A DNA stretch of 64,000 nucleotides from NCBI RefSeq assembly GCF_010725485.1, contig NZ_AP022598.1, positions 5,022,001 to 5,086,000 of the forward strand, given 5' to 3'. This DNA comes from Mycolicibacterium parafortuitum. GTDB taxonomy: Bacteria > Actinomycetota > Actinomycetes > Mycobacteriales > Mycobacteriaceae. The notes under the pieces are model-generated. The model saw only the letters and a program-made list of their open reading frames with translations. It had not been told where the DNA came from and searched no databases. Below are positions 37,294 to 47,634 of this stretch, in pieces. Position numbers and translations under genes: made by a program. Position 1 is the stretch's first letter, and every line of letters starts with the position of its first letter.

Positions 37294-39582
37294 GTGGCGC
37301 CCTCGAAGACCAGCCTGACGCACTGGGGCGCGTTCACCGCGACCGTCCACGCAGGCGATATCGCCTCCGTCGCACCCTGGGCCGGTGACGCCGATCCGTC
37401 ACCGGCACTGGCGAACCTGCCCGGTTCGGTCCGGCACCGGTCGCGGATCACCACCCCCGCGGTGCGCCGCGGTTGGCTCGACGACGGTGCCGGCCCCACC
37501 ACACGCCGCGGCGCAGACGAGTTCGTCGCGGTGACGTGGGAGGAACTGGTCTCGCTGCTGGGCGACGAACTGCGCCGCGTCGCCGATCGCCATGGCAACG
37601 AGGCGATCTACGGCGGCTCCTACGGGTGGTCCAGCGCCGGCCGATTCCACCACGCCCAGAGCCAGGTGCACCGGTTCCTGAACTGCATTGGCGGCTACAC
37701 GTATTCGCGTCACTCGTACAGCCTCGGCGCCACCGGTGTGATCATGCCGCGCGTCGTCGGCACCCACGACGATCTGTTCAAGCGATCCACCCAGTGGGAC
37801 GTCATCGTCGAAAACACCGATCTGATCGTGTGTTTCGGCGGCCTGGCGCTGAAGAACACCGCTGTCAACGACGGCGGCACCACAGCCCACCCAGCGCGCC
37901 ACGCGCTGAACAGGTTTCGGGACCGGGGCGGGACCATCGTGTCGTTCTCACCGTTGCGCGACGACGTCGAAGGCCCGTGCGACTGGTACGCCCCGGTGCC
38001 GGGCACCGATGTCGCGATCATGTTGGCGCTGGCGCACGTCCTGGCCACCGAAAAGCTGGCTGACCGCCGGTTCCTGGCCACGTACTGCACCGGATACGAC
38101 CGCTTCGAGCGCTATCTGCTCGGCGTGGACGACGGGACACCGAAATCCCCGCAGTGGGCCGCGTCGTTGTGCGGGCTCGCCGCCGAGGAGCTGACGGCGC
38201 TCGCGCGCAGGATGGCCGCGGGCCGGACCCTGGTGACGGTGAGCTGGTCGCTGCAGCGGACCCGCTACGGCGAGCAGGCGCCCTGGATGGCGATGACGCT
38301 GGCCGCGATGCTCGGGCAGATCGGGTTGCCGGGTGGCGGGTTCGGGCACGGCTACGGCTCGATGAACGAGCCGGGGCTGGCCCCGATCCGGTGCGCACTC
38401 CCCCGGCTGCCGCAGGGCATCAACCCGGTGTCGACGTTCATCCCGGTCGCGGCGATCAGCGACATGCTGCTGCATCCGGGGGAACCGTTCGACTACAACG
38501 GCCTTCGGCTCACCTACCCGGACATCCGGCTGGTGTACTGGGCCGGCGGCAACCCGTTCCACCACCATCAGAACCTGCCCCGGCTGCGACGCGCGCTGTG
38601 CCGCCCCGACACCGTGGTGGTGCACGACCCGTACTGGACGGCGATGGCCAAGCACGCCGACATCGTCGTGCCGTCCACGACGTTCGCCGAGCGCGACGAT
38701 CTGTCCGGGTCACGCAACGATCCGCTGCTGATGGCGATGCCGAAGCTGACCGAACCGTATGCGCAGGCGCGCGACGACTATGACACCTTCACCGCGCTGG
38801 CCCGCCACCTCGGGGTCGAGGATGCCTTCACCGAGGGCCGCACGTCCTGGCAGTGGTTACGCCACATCTACGAGAAGTGGAGGGTCACACTCGATTTCGA
38901 GGTGCCGACGTTCGACGACTTCTGGGCGGATGGACAGCTTCGGCTGCCCACCGACGACGGGCTGACGCTGCTGGCCGACTTCCGCGCCGACCCGGCGGCA
39001 CACCGGCTCGCCACGCCGAGCGGCAGGATCGAGATCTTCTCCGCCGAGATCGACGGCTTCGGATACGACGACTGCAGGGGCCATCCGACGTGGTTCGAGC
39101 CCACCGAGTGGCTGGGCGGCCGGCGCGCGACGGACTATCCGCTGCACCTGGTGGCCAACCAGCCGGCGAACCGGCTGCACGGCCAACTCGACGGCGGCGC
39201 GGCCAGTCAGCGCTCGAAAGTCGCTGGGCGAGAGCCGATCCGAATGAACCCGCACGACGCGCACGAGCGCGGCGTGACCGCGGGCGATGTGGTCCGGGTG
39301 TACAACGACCGCGGCGCCTGCCTGGCGGGCGCGGTCCTCGACGACGGCGTGCGCCGCCACGTGGTGCAGTTGGCCACCGGGGCGTGGTTCGATCCTGCCG
39401 ATCCCGCGGACCTGGATTCGATGTGCGTGCACGGCAATCCGAACGTGCTCACCGACGACGTCGGGACGTCGTCACTGGCCCACGGCTGCACCGGCGCCCA
39501 TGTGCTGGTGCAGGTCGAGAAGTACACCGCGCAACCGCCCGCGGTACGCGCGCATCAGCCTCCGGTGCTGGCGCCGCGCTGA
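37294..39582 (+). CDS. Molybdopterin-dependent oxidoreductase, DMSO/TMAO/biotin sulfoxide reductase type
   Basis: This 762-residue bis-MGD enzyme lacks both an N-terminal Cys motif for a 4Fe-4S cluster and a Tat signal, so it is probably cytoplasmic and BisC-like. The motif IYGGSYGWSSAGRFHHAQSQVHRFLN (about residue 109) carries the Ser expected to ligate Mo in the DMSO-reductase family. Further cofactor-binding stretches are GGNPFHHHQNLPRL and NQPANRLHGQLD. It may repair biotin or methionine sulfoxide. The GTG start gives VAPSKTSLTHWGAF. No dedicated redox partner is adjacent. Confidence 0.9.
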   Translation: MAPSKTSLTHWGAFTATVHAGDIASVAPWAGDADPSPALANLPGSVRHRSRITTPAVRRGWLDDGAGPTTRRGADEFVAVTWEELVSLLGDELRRVADRHGNEAIYGGSYGWSSAGRFHHAQSQVHRFLNCIGGYTYSRHSYSLGATGVIMPRVVGTHDDLFKRSTQWDVIVENTDLIVCFGGLALKNTAVNDGGTTAHPARHALNRFRDRGGTIVSFSPLRDDVEGPCDWYAPVPGTDVAIMLALAHVLATEKLADRRFLATYCTGYDRFERYLLGVDDGTPKSPQWAASLCGLAAEELTALARRMAAGRTLVTVSWSLQRTRYGEQAPWMAMTLAAMLGQIGLPGGGFGHGYGSMNEPGLAPIRCALPRLPQGINPVSTFIPVAAISDMLLHPGEPFDYNGLRLTYPDIRLVYWAGGNPFHHHQNLPRLRRALCRPDTVVVHDPYWTAMAKHADIVVPSTTFAERDDLSGSRNDPLLMAMPKLTEPYAQARDDYDTFTALARHLGVEDAFTEGRTSWQWLRHIYEKWRVTLDFEVPTFDDFWADGQLRLPTDDGLTLLADFRADPAAHRLATPSGRIEIFSAEIDGFGYDDCRGHPTWFEPTEWLGGRRATDYPLHLVANQPANRLHGQLDGGAASQRSKVAGREPIRMNPHDAHERGVTAGDVVRVYNDRGACLAGAVLDDGVRRHVVQLATGAWFDPADPADLDSMCVHGNPNVLTDDVGTSSLAHGCTGAHVLVQVEKYTAQPPAVRAHQPPVLAPR

Positions 39583-41033
39583 GCTTGGGCACCCTGGCGC
39601 GGCCGACGGCGCCGGGGACCACGCGACGTGCGGTCCTGGTGTCCACCCCGCGGAGCGCGGTGGTGGTCGGGACGCTTGGCGGCCGGTTTGGCCGCGGGCG
39701 CGACCGTCGGGGCCGGGGCGCGCAGCGGCGCGATCTCGCCGACGAGCGCGACCACCTCAGGGGAGTCGGCACGGACGTCGCGAGGACGAACCGAGATCCC
39801 GGCCTTGCGCAGCAGCGCCTGGGTGTCGCGGCGCTGTTCGGGCAGCACGACGGTCACGACGTCGCCGTCGCTGCCAGCGCGGGCGGTCCGGCCGGACCGG
39901 TGCAGGTAGGCCTTGTGCTCCATCGGCGGGTCGACGTGCACGACCAGCTCGACGTTGTCGACGTGCACACCGCGCGCGGCGATGTCGGTGGCGACCAGCA
40001 CCCGGGCCTCGCCGCTGGAGAACGCCGCGAGGTTGCGCTCACGGGCCGGCTGGGACAGGTTTCCGTGCAGATCCACCGACGGCACACCGGCCTCGGTGAG
40101 CTGCTTGGCGAGCTTGCGCGCCTGATGCTTGGTGCGCATGAACAGGATCCGGCGTCCGGTGCCCGATGCGAGCCGGTGCACGAGATCCTTCTTCTCCTGC
40201 ACACCACCGACATGGAACACGTGGTGGGTCATCTGCGCGGGCGCCTCGGCGGCCTCGTTGACCGAGTGCAGCACCGGGTTGTTCAGGAATCGGCGCACCA
40301 GCTTGTCCACCCCGTTGTCCAGGGTGGCCGAGAACAGCAGCCGCTGGCCGCCGTTCGGGGTCGCGGCCAGGATGCGGGTCACGCCGGGCAGGAAGCCGAG
40401 ATCGGCCATGTGGTCGGCCTCGTCGAGCACGGTGACCGTGACGTTGTCGAGGCTGATCACCTTCTGCTGCATCAGATCTTCGAGGCGGCCCGGGCACGCG
40501 ACGACGATGTCGACGCCGGCGCGCAGCGCGGAGACCTGCCTGCCCTGTGAGACACCGCCGTAGATGGTGGTGACACGCAGACCTGCTGCTGCCGCAAGGG
40601 GTTCCAGCGTCGCGGTGATCTGGGTGGCCAGCTCGCGGGTCGGCGCAAGCACCAGGCCGGTGGGCCGCGACGCCTGCCGGCGACCCCCGGACAGGGCGGC
40701 CACCAGCGGGATGGAGAACGCGAGAGTCTTTCCGCTGCCGGTCTTTCCGCGGCCGAGCACGTCACGCCCGGACAGCGAGTCGGGCAGCGTGGCCTCTTGG
40801 ATCGGGAACGGTGCGGCGATGCCCTGCGCGGTCAGTGCGCGCACCAGCGGTGCGGGCACGCCGAGGTCGGCGAAGGTCGCCGTGGTGGACGACGCTGTGG
40901 CTGCCTGAGTGGCGGTTTCGGTGGAGATGATGGAGTCCTGTCTTTCACGGTCTTGTCGGGCAGCGTGTGCCCGGCAGCCGCGACGGAGGTCCGTCCAGCG
41001 GAAGTGCGCACACAATGGTGGCGATGGCGCCAC
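39555..41033 (-). CDS. DEAD/DEAH-box RNA helicase (RhlE-like)
   Basis: This is an ATP-dependent RNA helicase of up to 492 residues. The order is Q motif (TFADLGVPAPLVRALTAQGIAAPFPIQ), Walker A (GRGKTGSGKT), PTREL, VLDEADHMADLGF (DEAD box), SATLD, then a second RecA domain with VATDIAARGVHV and HRSGRTARAG, and a basic Arg/Pro-rich tail. The start is unclear: GTG at 41033 or TTG at 41015 would add a poorly conserved leader of over 40 residues. No other canonical codon lies before the conserved domain. Its 3' end overlaps the convergent molybdoenzyme gene by 28 bases. Confidence 0.9.
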   Translation of the reverse strand: MAPSPPLCAHFRWTDLRRGCRAHAARQDRERQDSIISTETATQAATASSTTATFADLGVPAPLVRALTAQGIAAPFPIQEATLPDSLSGRDVLGRGKTGSGKTLAFSIPLVAALSGGRRQASRPTGLVLAPTRELATQITATLEPLAAAAGLRVTTIYGGVSQGRQVSALRAGVDIVVACPGRLEDLMQQKVISLDNVTVTVLDEADHMADLGFLPGVTRILAATPNGGQRLLFSATLDNGVDKLVRRFLNNPVLHSVNEAAEAPAQMTHHVFHVGGVQEKKDLVHRLASGTGRRILFMRTKHQARKLAKQLTEAGVPSVDLHGNLSQPARERNLAAFSSGEARVLVATDIAARGVHVDNVELVVHVDPPMEHKAYLHRSGRTARAGSDGDVVTVVLPEQRRDTQALLRKAGISVRPRDVRADSPEVVALVGEIAPLRAPAPTVAPAAKPAAKRPDHHRAPRGGHQDRTSRGPRRRRPRQGAQAQRGASTGG

Positions 41034-41148
41034 ACAAGAGCTGTTGGGTGTGTCGGCGGGTCTGAATGCGGGACCTACGTTGGCCGTGCACGGCCGACAT
41101 CGGGTCCGACTCTACCGGACCGGGGTCCGAACGTCGCATTCACCCTGT

Positions 41149-42561
41149 TCAGAATGTCGCGAACTCGGCCAGGCCGGCCGCCAGCGCGATCGGCACCCGC
41201 GCTTTGATCCGGGTGCCCGCCTCCAGGTGGTCGACCGCGTCGACCCGCCCCTCGGCGTGCACACGGTTCACCAGATCGCCTCTGCTGTAGGGGATCGTGA
41301 CGTCGATCACCGCGTCGCGCGGGGCGATCATCTCGGCCAACCGCGCCTGCAGCCGGTCGAGGCCCTCCCCGGTGTGCGCCGAGACGAACACCGCATCCGG
41401 CAACGCGCGCCGCAGCTGAGCCACCGCGAGATCGTCGGCGGCGTCAATCTTGTTGACCACCAACAACTCCGGCGGCAATGGCGCGTCTGAATCGGTGGCC
41501 ACCTCGCGCAGCACGGTGCGTACCGCGTTGATCTGGGCGAGCGGGTTGGCGTCGGCGCCGTCGACGACATGCAGGAGCAGTTCGGCGTCGACGACCTCTT
41601 CCAGTGTCGAGCGGAACGCCTCGACGAGCTGGGTGGGCAGATGCCGCACGAACCCGACGGTGTCGGTCAGCACGAACTCCCGCCCGTCGGCGAGTTCGCC
41701 ACGGCGCGTGGTGGGTTCGAGGGTGGCGAACAATGCGTTCTCCACCAGCACACCGGCGCCGGTGAGCGCGTTGAGCAGGCTGGACTTGCCTGCGTTGGTG
41801 TAGCCGACGATGGCGACCGACGGCACGTCACTGGCGAGCCTGCGGCTGCGCTGGGTGTCGCGGACCTGCTTCATGTCACGAATCTCGCGGCGCAGCTTCG
41901 ACATCCGCTCACGGATGCGGCGCCGGTCGGTTTCGATCTTCGTCTCACCGGGTCCGCGGGTACCGACGCCGCCGCCCGCACCACCGGCGCGGCCGCCTGC
42001 CTGACGCGACATCGACTCGCCCCAGCCGCGCAGCCTCGGCAGCATGTACTCCATCTGTGCGAGTGACACCTGCGCCTTGCCCTCGCGGCTGGTGGCGTGC
42101 TGGGCGAAGATGTCGAGGATCAGTGCGGTGCGATCGATGACCTTGACCTTGACGACCTTCTCCAGCGCGTTGAGCTGAGCGGGGCTCAGTTCGCCGTCGC
42201 AGATCACGGTGTCGGCGCCGGTGGCGAGCACGATCTCGCGCAGTTCCACGGCCTTGCCGGAGCCGATGTAGGTCGACGGGTCGGGTTTGTCGCGGCGCTG
42301 GATCAGCCCTTCGAGTACCTCGGAGCCGGCGGTCTCGGCCAGGGCGGCCAGTTCGGCGAGGCTTTCGTCGGCGTCGGCGGCGGTGCCGTCGGTCCAGACG
42401 CCGACCAGCACCACGCGCTCGAGGCGCAGCTGCCGGTATTCGACCTCGGAGACGTCGTCGAGTTCGGTGGACAGCCCGGCGACACGGCGCAGCGCGGTAC
42501 GGTCTTCCAGGGCCAGCTCGCCGACGCTGGGAGTGTTGTCGGGGAATTCGGGATGGGTCAT
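41149..42561 (-). CDS. hflX: Ribosome-associated GTPase HflX
   Basis: The protein of about 470 residues starts MTHPEFPDNTPSVGELALEDR; an ATG 36 bases upstream is the alternative. It has an N-terminal HflX domain (GSGKAVELREIV...CDGELSPAQLNALE), a Gly-rich loop (GGRAGGAGGGVGTRGPGETKIETDRRRI), and a G domain with GYTNAGKSSLLN (G1), DTVGFVRHLP (G3) and NKIDAADD (G4). HflX splits or rescues stalled 70S ribosomes under heat or antibiotic stress. It heads the group hflX-dapF-miaA in reverse order of the strand. Confidence 0.95.
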   Translation of the reverse strand: MTHPEFPDNTPSVGELALEDRTALRRVAGLSTELDDVSEVEYRQLRLERVVLVGVWTDGTAADADESLAELAALAETAGSEVLEGLIQRRDKPDPSTYIGSGKAVELREIVLATGADTVICDGELSPAQLNALEKVVKVKVIDRTALILDIFAQHATSREGKAQVSLAQMEYMLPRLRGWGESMSRQAGGRAGGAGGGVGTRGPGETKIETDRRRIRERMSKLRREIRDMKQVRDTQRSRRLASDVPSVAIVGYTNAGKSSLLNALTGAGVLVENALFATLEPTTRRGELADGREFVLTDTVGFVRHLPTQLVEAFRSTLEEVVDAELLLHVVDGADANPLAQINAVRTVLREVATDSDAPLPPELLVVNKIDAADDLAVAQLRRALPDAVFVSAHTGEGLDRLQARLAEMIAPRDAVIDVTIPYSRGDLVNRVHAEGRVDAVDHLEAGTRIKARVPIALAAGLAEFATF

Positions 42562-42636
42562 AGGCGAATAAAGATTCGCACGAACATCACTTCTCATGCA
42601 CCCCGATTAACGCGGCGGCCGTCGCGACCATTCCCG

Positions 42637-43506
42637 TCATGTCTGCGCCGCCCACCATCGGTCGGCGAGTTCGCCGCGGGCCACCAGCACCGACGGGCCG
42701 CGCAGATAGCTGTTGGCGTCGGTGATCGTGACGGTGACCTCACCGCCGGGGATACGCACCTGCAGCGCACCGGTCTGCGCGCCCTCGTGCGCCAGGGCCG
42801 CGACCGCCGCGGCCACCGTGCCGGTACCGCAGGACCTGGTCTCGCCGACTCCGCGCTCGTGCACCCGCATCGAGACCGCGCCGTCGCGAGGGGCGGTGAG
42901 CACCTCGACGTTGACCCCGTCGGGGAACTGCGCGGCGTCGAAACTCACCGGCGCCGCCACATCGAGCGCGATCAGCTCGTCGGGAGTCAGGGTGGCGTCG
43001 ACACACGCCAGGTGCGGGTTCCCGACGTCGACGGCGAGCCCGGTGAACGTCCGGCCGCCGACGGTCGCAGCACCGGCGCCGTGCTGGTTCGCCTTGCCCA
43101 TCTCGACGGTGACCTCGGCCGTGACGTCGTCGACCGAGTGCAGCACGACCGGCCGCGGGCCGGCCAGGGAGCCGACGACGAACTCGGCGCGCTGCTCCAG
43201 GCCGCTGGCGCGCAGGTAATGCGCGAATACCCGCACCCCGTTACCGCACATCTCGGCGACCGAACCGTCGGCGTTGCGGTAGTCCATGAACCAGTCGTCG
43301 GCGGCGACGCCGTCGGGCAGCCGCTCGAACACGCCCGCGGCCAGCGCCGCGCCGGCGGTGGTGACCCGCAGCAACCCGTCCGCGCCGAGCCCGCGCCGAC
43401 GGTCGCACAGCGCGGCGACCGCACCGGGGGTCAGCGTCAGCGCTGCGGACAGGTCGGGCAGCACCACGAAGTCGTTCTGCGTGCCGTGCCCTTTGGCGAA
43501 CTCCAC
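42637..43506 (-). CDS. dapF: Diaminopimelate epimerase
   Basis: The 289-residue enzyme converts LL- to meso-diaminopimelate for lysine and peptidoglycan. The two catalytic cysteines are present: Cys87 in MCGNGVRVF and Cys226 in [11 protein letters not shown]. The GTG start ([16 protein letters not shown]) matches the family N-terminus and lies 4 bases after the miaA stop; a longer upstream frame is rejected. It is part of the run miaA-dapF-hflX. Confidence 0.96.
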   Translation of the reverse strand: MEFAKGHGTQNDFVVLPDLSAALTLTPGAVAALCDRRRGLGADGLLRVTTAGAALAAGVFERLPDGVAADDWFMDYRNADGSVAEMCGNGVRVFAHYLRASGLEQRAEFVVGSLAGPRPVVLHSVDDVTAEVTVEMGKANQHGAGAATVGGRTFTGLAVDVGNPHLACVDATLTPDELIALDVAAPVSFDAAQFPDGVNVEVLTAPRDGAVSMRVHERGVGETRSCGTGTVAAAVAALAHEGAQTGALQVRIPGGEVTVTITDANSYLRGPSVLVARGELADRWWAAQT

Positions 43507-43510
43507 CTGG

Positions 43511-44437
43511 TCAGGATACGGCGCGCAAGATGCGCAGGACGTCGTCGACCTTGCGGTCCGACCCACCGTCGAGCCAGTGGATGCGGTGATCACGGCGGAA
43601 CCACGACCGCTGCCTGCGCACGTAGCGGCGGGTTCCGATGAAGGTGGGTTCGCGGGCGGCGCTGCCGTCGCCACCGGCGTCCAGGTCGGCCAACACCTGC
43701 GCGTAGCCGAGCGCGCGGGCCGCGGTGACGCCGTCGCGCAGCCCGCGCCCGAACAGCATCTGCACCTCCTCGACCAGGCCGCGCTCGAACATCAGGTCGG
43801 TGCGGCGCCGCAGTCGGTCGTCGAGAACCGCGGTGTCCCAGTCCAGTCCGATGATCACGGTGCCCCAGCGCGGCGCGCCGATGGTGGGCGCCGACGCGGC
43901 GAAGGGCCGGCCCGTGAGTTCCACGACCTCCAGCGCCCGCACGATGCGGCGGCCGTCGGTCGGCAGGATCGACGCCGCGGCGGCCGGGTCGACCGCTGCC
44001 AGCTCACCGTGCAGCGCGGCGACCCCGACCTCGGCGAGGCGTTGTTCCCAGCGTGCCCGCACCGCCGGGTCGGTGGCCGGGAAGGACCACTGATCCAGCA
44101 GCGACTGCACGTAGAGCATGGAACCGCCGACCATGACCGGCAGCGCGCCGCGCGCGGCGATGGCCTCGACGTCGGCGGCGGCGGCCTGCTGGTAGCGGGC
44201 CACGCTCGCGGTTTCGGTGACTTCGAGGACGTCGAGCTGGTGGTGTGGCAAGCCGTGCCGTTCGTGTACCGCGAGCTTCGCGGTGCCGATGTCCATACCG
44301 CGGTAGAGCTGCATCGCGTCGGCGTTGACCACCTCGACCGCGAGGTCACCGGCGAGCGCATCGGCCACTGCCAGCGCCAGATCCGACTTGCCGGTGCCGG
44401 TCGGGCCGACGATCGCCAGCGGACGCACCGCAGTCAT
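43511..44437 (-). CDS. miaA: tRNA dimethylallyltransferase
   Basis: The 308-residue enzyme adds a dimethylallyl group to A37 of tRNAs reading UNN codons. The P-loop GPTGTGKS is at residues 11-18, with [27 protein letters not shown] and the tRNA-binding GYAQVLADL and [14 protein letters not shown] following. Its product is the substrate for MiaB, encoded about 4 kb away in this window. It overlaps the preceding Rv2728c-like gene by 4 bases (ATGA). Confidence 0.97.
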   Translation of the reverse strand: MTAVRPLAIVGPTGTGKSDLALAVADALAGDLAVEVVNADAMQLYRGMDIGTAKLAVHERHGLPHHQLDVLEVTETASVARYQQAAAADVEAIAARGALPVMVGGSMLYVQSLLDQWSFPATDPAVRARWEQRLAEVGVAALHGELAAVDPAAAASILPTDGRRIVRALEVVELTGRPFAASAPTIGAPRWGTVIIGLDWDTAVLDDRLRRRTDLMFERGLVEEVQMLFGRGLRDGVTAARALGYAQVLADLDAGGDGSAAREPTFIGTRRYVRRQRSWFRRDHRIHWLDGGSDRKVDDVLRILRAVS

Positions 44438-45129
44438 GGCGTCCAGACGCCGACGAAGTAGCCGACGCCGTACGGGGCACCGCGGTAGAGCTCCTCGGCC
44501 CCCTGCGGCCGCGATCCGGTGAGCCCGGCCAGCACCTGGTAGGCGGGCCGCCCGAGGACACCGTCGGGCAGCTGGGTCAGCGCCGCCGGGTCGCCGGCGG
44601 CCAGCGCGTCGTCGAGCGCGGCCTGGACGGCCGGGGAGTGTTCGTCGTAGCCCCCGGGCGCGGCCGGGGTCAGCGTGTTGGCCCCGTCGGCGACGATCAG
44701 CACACCGACCGCGTCGGCGTCGGCGTCCAGCCGCTCACGCAGCGCCTTGCCGTGGTCGACCGCGGCGGCCGACGGCAGGTCGCCACGCAAGGTGTGCACC
44801 TCGACCGTCGCATCCGGGCGTGCCTGCCCGCGCAGCCAGCCGGCGATCAGCGCGCACAGCGGCAGCGCGACCGGGTCCGCGCCCGCGGCCTGCGGGGACA
44901 GCGCGACCCGGACGTCGACGCCGTAGCCGCCGAACGTTCCGGCCGCCGCCGGACCGTAGACGCCGTCGTCCTGCGCGACACCGACGGCGATCCACCGAGA
45001 CGGCAGCCCGGCGGCCGCGGCGATCGCGGCGGACCGCGCATCCTCGGTCTCACCGGCCGCCGACGAGGCCAGTTCCGGGACCAGCAGCGGTGCCGACGGA
45101 ACGATCGCAATGGCGCTCAGCACGGTCAC
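44434..45129 (-). CDS. Class III extradiol-dioxygenase-like protein (Rv2728c-like)
   Basis: The 231-residue protein starts at a GTG ([20 protein letters not shown]). The fold-typical [10 protein letters not shown], a central [17 protein letters not shown] region and [22 protein letters not shown] recall LigB/MEMO-type proteins, but the metal-binding His pair is not convincing. The function is therefore unknown. It is translationally coupled to miaA and sits 4 bases downstream of nothing but the transporter gene spacer, suggesting one transcript with the DMT gene. Confidence 0.78.
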   Translation of the reverse strand: MTVLSAIAIVPSAPLLVPELASSAAGETEDARSAAIAAAAGLPSRWIAVGVAQDDGVYGPAAAGTFGGYGVDVRVALSPQAAGADPVALPLCALIAGWLRGQARPDATVEVHTLRGDLPSAAAVDHGKALRERLDADADAVGVLIVADGANTLTPAAPGGYDEHSPAVQAALDDALAAGDPAALTQLPDGVLGRPAYQVLAGLTGSRPQGAEELYRGAPYGVGYFVGVWTP

Positions 45130-45136
45130 CAACTAA

Positions 45137-46018
45137 TCACACGGTCGTCGGGTCGTGGCTGCTCGCCTCGCCGCGGGCCAGGGCCGCGGTGGCCACCACC
45201 ATCACGATCACCGAGACGACCAGGGTGACCCAACCGGTCTCCCCCGGATTGAGCGTCTCCCCCAGCACGACGACGCCGAGAATGCAGCCGACCATCGGTT
45301 CGACCACGGTCATCGTCGGCAGCGACGCGGTCAGCGCACCGGCCCGGAACGCGGCCTGCTGGGTGGAGGTGCCCAGCACCGCGACGATCACCCACGCGTA
45401 CACCTCCGGGGTGCGGGCCAGCTCCAGTACGCCGGCGAGACTGGTCACGTCGAGCCGGTGCACCACGCCCTTGGTCAGCACCGCGAACACGCCCCACAGC
45501 GCGCCCGAGACGATGCCCATCGACACCGCGGCGGCCGGGCCCGACCACCGGCGCGCACCCCACAGGCACAGCGCCAGGATCGGGCCGAGCACGCACGCGA
45601 CCCCGGCCCAGGTCTCCAGTGAGGCCCGCGAGGACCCCTCGGTGGGGTTGCCGACGGTGACGATCACAGCGACCGACGAGGCCAGCAGCACCGCCCACAC
45701 CCATTCCCACCGGGTCACGCGTCGGTGTTCGAGCCGCGCGTGGATCGGCAGCGCGAACAGCAGCGACGTCACCAGCAGTGCCTGGACCAGCAGCACCGAA
45801 CCGAACCCCAGCGCCGCCGCCTGGAAGACGAATCCGCCCGCGGCGATCCCGCTGCCCAGCCACCATGTGCGGTCCTTGAGCAGGCGCAGGAACAGCGCGA
45901 GGTGACCGACCGGTTCGTCGGTCACCTCGTGCGCCGTGCGCTGGTGGATCACGTCGCCGACGGCGATGAACAATGCGGCCAGCAGGGCCAGCAGTGCGGC
46001 GATGTCCGCCTGCGCCAT
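45137..46018 (-). CDS. DMT-superfamily (EamA-like) transporter (Rv2729c-like)
   Basis: This 293-residue protein has about nine to ten hydrophobic helices starting IAALLALLAALFIAVGDVIHQRTAHEV. Two repeated halves are visible; the second contains GIVSGALWGVFAVLTKGVVHRL and TVVEPMVGCILGVVVLGETLNPGETGW, typical of the drug/metabolite transporter group. The substrate is unknown. It is followed 8 bases later by the Rv2728c-like gene. Confidence 0.87.
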   Translation of the reverse strand: MAQADIAALLALLAALFIAVGDVIHQRTAHEVTDEPVGHLALFLRLLKDRTWWLGSGIAAGGFVFQAAALGFGSVLLVQALLVTSLLFALPIHARLEHRRVTRWEWVWAVLLASSVAVIVTVGNPTEGSSRASLETWAGVACVLGPILALCLWGARRWSGPAAAVSMGIVSGALWGVFAVLTKGVVHRLDVTSLAGVLELARTPEVYAWVIVAVLGTSTQQAAFRAGALTASLPTMTVVEPMVGCILGVVVLGETLNPGETGWVTLVVSVIVMVVATAALARGEASSHDPTTV

Positions 46019-46122
46019 CGGTGGTCTCCGTCCTGCGGTGGGAATTCCGGACAGAGCCTAGGCACCGGCGATGCCCAACGCGTGGGCGCAGCGCCGGGCA
46101 ACCTGTTTCAATAAGGTCTGGG

Positions 46123-46141
46123 CAACCGTGTGCAACGGTTG
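46123..46141. promoter_or_regulatory. Inverted repeat upstream of the DUF349 gene
   Basis: CAACCG-N7-CGGTTG is a perfect 6-base inverted repeat in the 203-base divergent spacer between the DMT transporter and DUF349 genes, 81 bases before the DUF349 start. It could be an operator or an RNA hairpin in the leader. The rest of the spacer shows no clear signal. Confidence 0.4.
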
Positions 46142-46221
46142 GTCGACGACGAAACAGCTACCGGCGCCGCGATGCGCGGCACGTGCGTGGGTGACCGCGC
46201 GGAGGACACGAGGTAACGGAT

Positions 46222-47634
46222 ATGACGATCACAGAGTCGGGCGGATCCCAGGAAGCCGGCCAGCAGACTTCGGAGGCCGGGCAGGACACGTCAGCCCCGC
46301 AGACTCCGTCCGCCCCGCGCCCGAAACCGTCAGCGGCCGCCAGGCCCAAACCCGGACCCGTCCCGCGCCCGGGCGCCCGCCCGGCTGCTGCCGCGGTGGT
46401 CGCACCGCCGGTCACCGCGGTGCCCACCAGTGATCCGCACCGGTTCGGCCGCGTCGATCCCGACGGCACCGTCTGGTTGGTGACCGCCTCCGGTGAGCGC
46501 ACCATCGGGTCCTGGCAGGCCGGCGACGCCGAGGCGGCGTACGCACACTTCGGCCGCCGGTTCGACGACCTGCAGACCGAGGTGGTGCTGCTGGAGACAC
46601 GGCTGGCGTCGGGGTCCGGCGACGCGCGCAAGATCCGGTCGGCGGCCACGTCGCTGGCCGAGACACTTCCCGAGGCTCACGTGCTCGGCGACGTCGATGC
46701 ACTCGCCGCCCGGCTGGCCGCGATCATCGAGCAGGCCGACAGCGCGACGCAGGAGGAGAAGGCCCGCCGCGAGGAGATCCGCGCCGCGAACACCGCCCGC
46801 AAGGAGGCGTTGGCCGCCGAGGCCGAGGACCTGGCCGCCAACGCGACGCAGTGGAAAGCCGCCGGCGACCGGATGCGGGCGATTCTCGACGAGTGGAAGA
46901 CGATCACCGGGCTCGACCGCAAGGTCGACGACGCGCTGTGGAAGCGCTACTCGGCGGCCCGGGAGACGTTCAACCGCCGCCGCGGCTCCCACTTCGCCGA
47001 ACTGGATCGCGAACGCGCGGGCGCCAAGCAGGCCAAGGAGGCGCTGTGCGAGCGCGCCGAGGAGCTGTGCGATTCCACGGAGTGGGGCCCGACCTCGGGT
47101 CTGTTCCGCGATCTGCTGGCCGAATGGAAGGCCGCGGGCCGGGCGTCCAAGGACGTCGACGATGCGTTGTGGCAGCGGTTCAAGGCCGCCCAGGACAAGT
47201 TCTTCTCGGCGCGCAACGCGGCCACCGCCGAGCGCGACGCGGAGTTCCGCGCCAACGCCGAGGCCAAGGAAGCGCTGCTGGCCGAGGCCGAGCGGATCGA
47301 CACGTCCGATCTCGACGCGGCGCGGGCAGCGCTGCGGGCGATCGGCGACCGGTGGGACGCGATCGGGAAGGTGCCGCGGGAGCGCGCGGCCGACCTGGAG
47401 CGCAGGCTGCGGGCGGTCGAGAAGAAGATCCGCGACGCCCCGACCGGCGGTGTCGACCCGGAGGCCCAAGCCCGTGCCGACCAGTTCCGCGAGCGCGCCG
47501 AACAGTTCGAGCGGCAGGCGGAAAAGGCGGCGGCGGCCGGTAAGACCAAGGATGCCGAGAAGGCACGCGCGAGCGCCGAGCAGTGGCGTCAGTGGGCCGA
47601 CGCGGCGGCGGACGCGGTCAGCCGCAAGCGCTGA
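46222..47634 (+). CDS. DUF349 coiled-coil protein (Rv2731-like)
   Basis: The 470-residue protein has a Pro/Ala-rich N-terminus (1-65) and a small domain with [26 protein letters not shown]. Three DUF349 helical repeats follow, each with the W-K-x(6)-[RK]-x-DDALW-x-[RK]-[FY] signature ([71 protein letters not shown]). Heptad-rich Ala/Glu/Arg content predicts long coiled coils. No enzymatic motif is seen. It is conserved in actinobacteria. Confidence 0.88.
   Translation: MTITESGGSQEAGQQTSEAGQDTSAPQTPSAPRPKPSAAARPKPGPVPRPGARPAAAAVVAPPVTAVPTSDPHRFGRVDPDGTVWLVTASGERTIGSWQAGDAEAAYAHFGRRFDDLQTEVVLLETRLASGSGDARKIRSAATSLAETLPEAHVLGDVDALAARLAAIIEQADSATQEEKARREEIRAANTARKEALAAEAEDLAANATQWKAAGDRMRAILDEWKTITGLDRKVDDALWKRYSAARETFNRRRGSHFAELDRERAGAKQAKEALCERAEELCDSTEWGPTSGLFRDLLAEWKAAGRASKDVDDALWQRFKAAQDKFFSARNAATAERDAEFRANAEAKEALLAEAERIDTSDLDAARAALRAIGDRWDAIGKVPRERAADLERRLRAVEKKIRDAPTGGVDPEAQARADQFRERAEQFERQAEKAAAAGKTKDAEKARASAEQWRQWADAAADAVSRKR

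Noticed and set aside
41077..41096. GC-rich palindrome GGCCGTGCACGGCC between hflX and the helicase gene as a terminator
   Set aside because: No following T-run on either strand and the stem is short; not convincing.
44434..45129. Calling the Rv2728c-like gene an active extradiol dioxygenase
   Set aside because: The metal-binding His residues required for catalysis are not recognisable, so only a fold-level resemblance is stated.
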